Source: JBAXXL01 sp038206725 (lineage in GTDB: Bacteria > Bacteroidota > Ignavibacteria > Kapaibacteriales > UBA2268). From it: a DNA stretch of 6,063 nucleotides. A model generated the notes under the pieces. The model saw only the letters and a list, made by a program, of their open reading frames with translations. It had not been told where the DNA came from and did no database searches. Made by a program: the position numbers and the translations under genes. Position 1 is the stretch's first letter; every line of letters begins with the position of its first letter. The stretch spans positions 1-6,063 of the forward strand of contig JBBRAO010000071.1 in assembly GCA_038206725.1 (NCBI GenBank). Reading direction: 5' to 3'. Positions 4,037 through 6,063 of the stretch are shown in pieces.

Positions 4037-6063
4037 ATGCAGAAACCAAATTTTGCTGATATGGAATTTTCAGAGTCATTTCCTAAAAAAGGTAAGGAAG
4101 AATGGGGCGAAAGCTTCACCGAACAAACAGGGAAACTACCCGAAGATATGACATATCGCACATTAGAGCAGATAAATGTTGAGCCGCTCTACACCAAAGA
4201 AGATGTAGAAAATTTCGAGCATACCAAATTTACAGCCGGTATTGCTCCTAATTTGCGCGGACCATATCCGACAATGTACGTTACTCAACCTTGGACAATC
4301 CGACAATACGCCGGTTTTTCCACAGCCGAAGAATCGAACGCTTTTTACCGCCGCAACATTGCCGCCGGACAAAAAGGCTTATCCGTAGCATTCGATTTGC
4401 CAACCCACCGCGGTTATGACTCTGACCACCCACGCGTAGTAGGCGATGTTGGCAAAGCGGGTGTGGCGATAGATTCGATTTTAGATATGGAGATATTATT
4501 CAAAGGGATAGATTTAGGCAAGATGTCCGTTTCTATGACTATGAACGGAGCGGTGTTGCCGATTTTGGCGTTCTATATTGTAGCAGGATTGGAGCAGGGT
4601 GTTAAATTGTGCGATTTAACCGGCACAATACAAAACGATATTTTGAAAGAATATATGGTTCGTAATACATATATTTATCCACCGACCCCTTCGATGAAAA
4701 TAATCGCCGATATATTTGAATTTACATCCAAGAATATGCCTAAATTCAATTCTATCTCTATTTCGGGCTACCACATGCAAGAAGCAGGTGCAACCGCAGA
4801 TTTGGAAATGGGATACACTTTAGCTGACGGTCTGGAATATGTGGAGACTGGTATCAAAGCAGGTATTGATATTGACGCTTTTGCGCCTCGCCTTTCGTTT
4901 TTTTGGGCTATTGGGATGAATTACTTTATGGAAGTGGCGAAACTTCGTGCGGCGCGTTTGCTATGGGCAAAAATCATCAAACAGTTTAATCCGAAAAATC
5001 CAAAATCATTGGCTTTGCGTACGCACTCACAGACTTCAGGTTGGAGCTTGACCGAGCAAGATCCTTACAACAATGTTGTTCGTACTTGTATCGAAGCTAT
5101 GGGTGCGATTTTAGGGCACACTCAATCGTTGCATACAAACGCTTTGGACGAAGCTATTGCCTTACCGACCGACTTTTCAGCTCGTATCGCCCGCAACACT
5201 CAGATTTATCTGCAGGAAGAAACGGGAATCTGCAATGTGATTGACCCTTGGGGCGGCTCGTATTATGTTGAAACGCTGACCAAAGAGCTGTACGAGAAAG
5301 CTTGGGCACATATACAGGAAATAAAAAGCTATGGCGGTATGGCAAAAGCAATCGAAGCCGGCATTCCGAAAATGAGAATCGAGGAAGCCGCCGCTCGCCG
5401 TCAAGCTCATATAGATTCAAATTCCGAAATTATCATCGGAATGAATAAATATAGAATGGAAAATGAAGACCCAATCGAAATTTTAGACATTGATAACTCA
5501 GCGGTTCGCGAAAACCAAATCACCCGTTTGGAAAAATTACGTGCGGAACGTGACAATGCAAAGGTAGAAGCCGCAATCGCCGCAATAACCAAATGTATGG
5601 AAACCGGTGAAGGCAATTTGCTTGAGCTTTCAATCGAAGCCGCTAAAGTTCGCGCTTCATTGGGTGAAATTTCGATGGCGATTGAAAAAGTTGTTGGGAG
5701 ACATAAAGCTGTGACAAGAACAATATCCGGTGTGTATAGCGCTGAATACGCTGATATGAGCGAAATTGAAGAAGTTCGCAAGATGTGCGATAAATTTGCC
5801 GAACTCGAAGGCAGAAGACCTCGAATACTGATAGCGAAAATGGGGCAGGACGGTCACGACCGCGGTTCGAAAGTAGTTGCTACATCGTATGCCGATATGG
5901 GTTTCGACGTGGACGTCGGTCCGCTTTTCCAAACACCGGAAGAAACAGCCAAAGAAGCTGTCGAAAACGATGTTCACATAGTTGGAGCAAGTTCGTTGGC
6001 AGGTGGACATAAAACATTGATTCCGACATTGATTGAAGAGTTGAAGCGTTTGGGTCGTGAGGA
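4037..6063 (+). CDS. mutB: Methylmalonyl-CoA mutase large subunit (3' end cut by window)
   Basis: Adenosylcobalamin-dependent isomerase interconverting (R)-methylmalonyl-CoA and succinyl-CoA in cytoplasmic propionate metabolism. The window holds 675 codons; the family is usually about 710-730, so roughly 40-50 residues are missing after the end. The substrate TIM barrel shows PWTIRQYAGFS (residues 85-95, with the catalytic-site Tyr91 equivalent to Propionibacterium Tyr89), SVSMTMNGAV, GTIQNDILKE, ISGYHMQEAG (Tyr245, His246), RTHSQTSGWSLTEQDPYNN and QSLHTN. A linker leads to the B12-binding domain from ~595, with KMGQDGHDRG containing the DxHxxG motif (Asp605, His607 as lower cobalt ligand, Gly610) and SSLAGGH at 652-658. 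Position 84 is Gln (TQPW), where the Propionibacterium, human and E. coli enzymes have Arg (xRPW), a residue near bound CoA. No small-subunit gene lies upstream, so the enzyme may be homodimeric or its partner may be encoded elsewhere. The naming mutB rather than mcmA or scpA is a convention. Identity is very secure. Confidence 0.97.
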   Translation, partial: MQKPNFADMEFSESFPKKGKEEWGESFTEQTGKLPEDMTYRTLEQINVEPLYTKEDVENFEHTKFTAGIAPNLRGPYPTMYVTQPWTIRQYAGFSTAEESNAFYRRNIAAGQKGLSVAFDLPTHRGYDSDHPRVVGDVGKAGVAIDSILDMEILFKGIDLGKMSVSMTMNGAVLPILAFYIVAGLEQGVKLCDLTGTIQNDILKEYMVRNTYIYPPTPSMKIIADIFEFTSKNMPKFNSISISGYHMQEAGATADLEMGYTLADGLEYVETGIKAGIDIDAFAPRLSFFWAIGMNYFMEVAKLRAARLLWAKIIKQFNPKNPKSLALRTHSQTSGWSLTEQDPYNNVVRTCIEAMGAILGHTQSLHTNALDEAIALPTDFSARIARNTQIYLQEETGICNVIDPWGGSYYVETLTKELYEKAWAHIQEIKSYGGMAKAIEAGIPKMRIEEAAARRQAHIDSNSEIIIGMNKYRMENEDPIEILDIDNSAVRENQITRLEKLRAERDNAKVEAAIAAITKCMETGEGNLLELSIEAAKVRASLGEISMAIEKVVGRHKAVTRTISGVYSAEYADMSEIEEVRKMCDKFAELEGRRPRILIAKMGQDGHDRGSKVVATSYADMGFDVDVGPLFQTPEETAKEAVENDVHIVGASSLAGGHKTLIPTLIEELKRLGRE

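Noticed and set aside
5154..6010. Several minus-strand open frames of 77-124 residues opposite the mutase
   Set aside because: The plus strand here is unambiguous methylmalonyl-CoA mutase sequence. The antisense frames arise from its codon composition.
1..6063. A defence, toxin-antitoxin or other novel multi-gene system
   Set aside because: The intact genes are a barrel-like protein, a surface mosaic protein and a housekeeping mutase, in mixed orientation with separate promoters. Nothing ties them into one system.

Overview
The window most resembles the Bacteroidota/Chlorobiota side of the tree, perhaps Kapabacteria- or Ignavibacteria-like. Four signs support this: a type IX secretion (T9SS) C-terminal sorting tail, a FISUMP-type surface domain, TAnnTTTG-like -7 promoter boxes, and AT-rich leaders with few Shine-Dalgarno sites. 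The placement is inferred from family recall, not from a phylogeny.

Layout. Positions 1-205 hold the last ~50-60 codons of a T9SS sorting domain on the + strand. Its reading frame is blocked just upstream by a stop, and a 29-bp imperfect palindrome sits at the break, so it looks like a truncated or frameshifted gene end. A hairpin at 219-237 separates it from a convergent minus-strand gene (265-1416) for an exported, probably outer-membrane beta-barrel protein of unknown function. The 438 bp from 1417 to 1854 contain no credible gene. They hold a ~220-bp island of nested palindromes (about 1493-1712) flanked by candidate divergent promoters. The + strand gene at 1855-3888 encodes a 677-residue exported mosaic protein: signal peptide, von Willebrand A domain with an intact MIDAS, ASH-like Ig fold, a second Ig-like sandwich, and a C-terminal FISUMP domain. 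After a 148-bp gap, 4037-6063 encodes the large subunit of coenzyme B12-dependent methylmalonyl-CoA mutase, cut by the window end within its B12 domain.

How the parts relate. The first three genes concern the cell envelope or surface. The mutase belongs to central carbon metabolism (propionyl-CoA/succinyl-CoA interconversion). Orientation and gaps give no reason to see one operon or one joint system. The most distinctive content is the repeat biology (the palindrome at the broken T9SS tail, a second palindrome inside that tail, and the intergenic island) and the domain architecture of the VWA-FISUMP protein. I found no convincing evidence of a wholly new multi-gene system.
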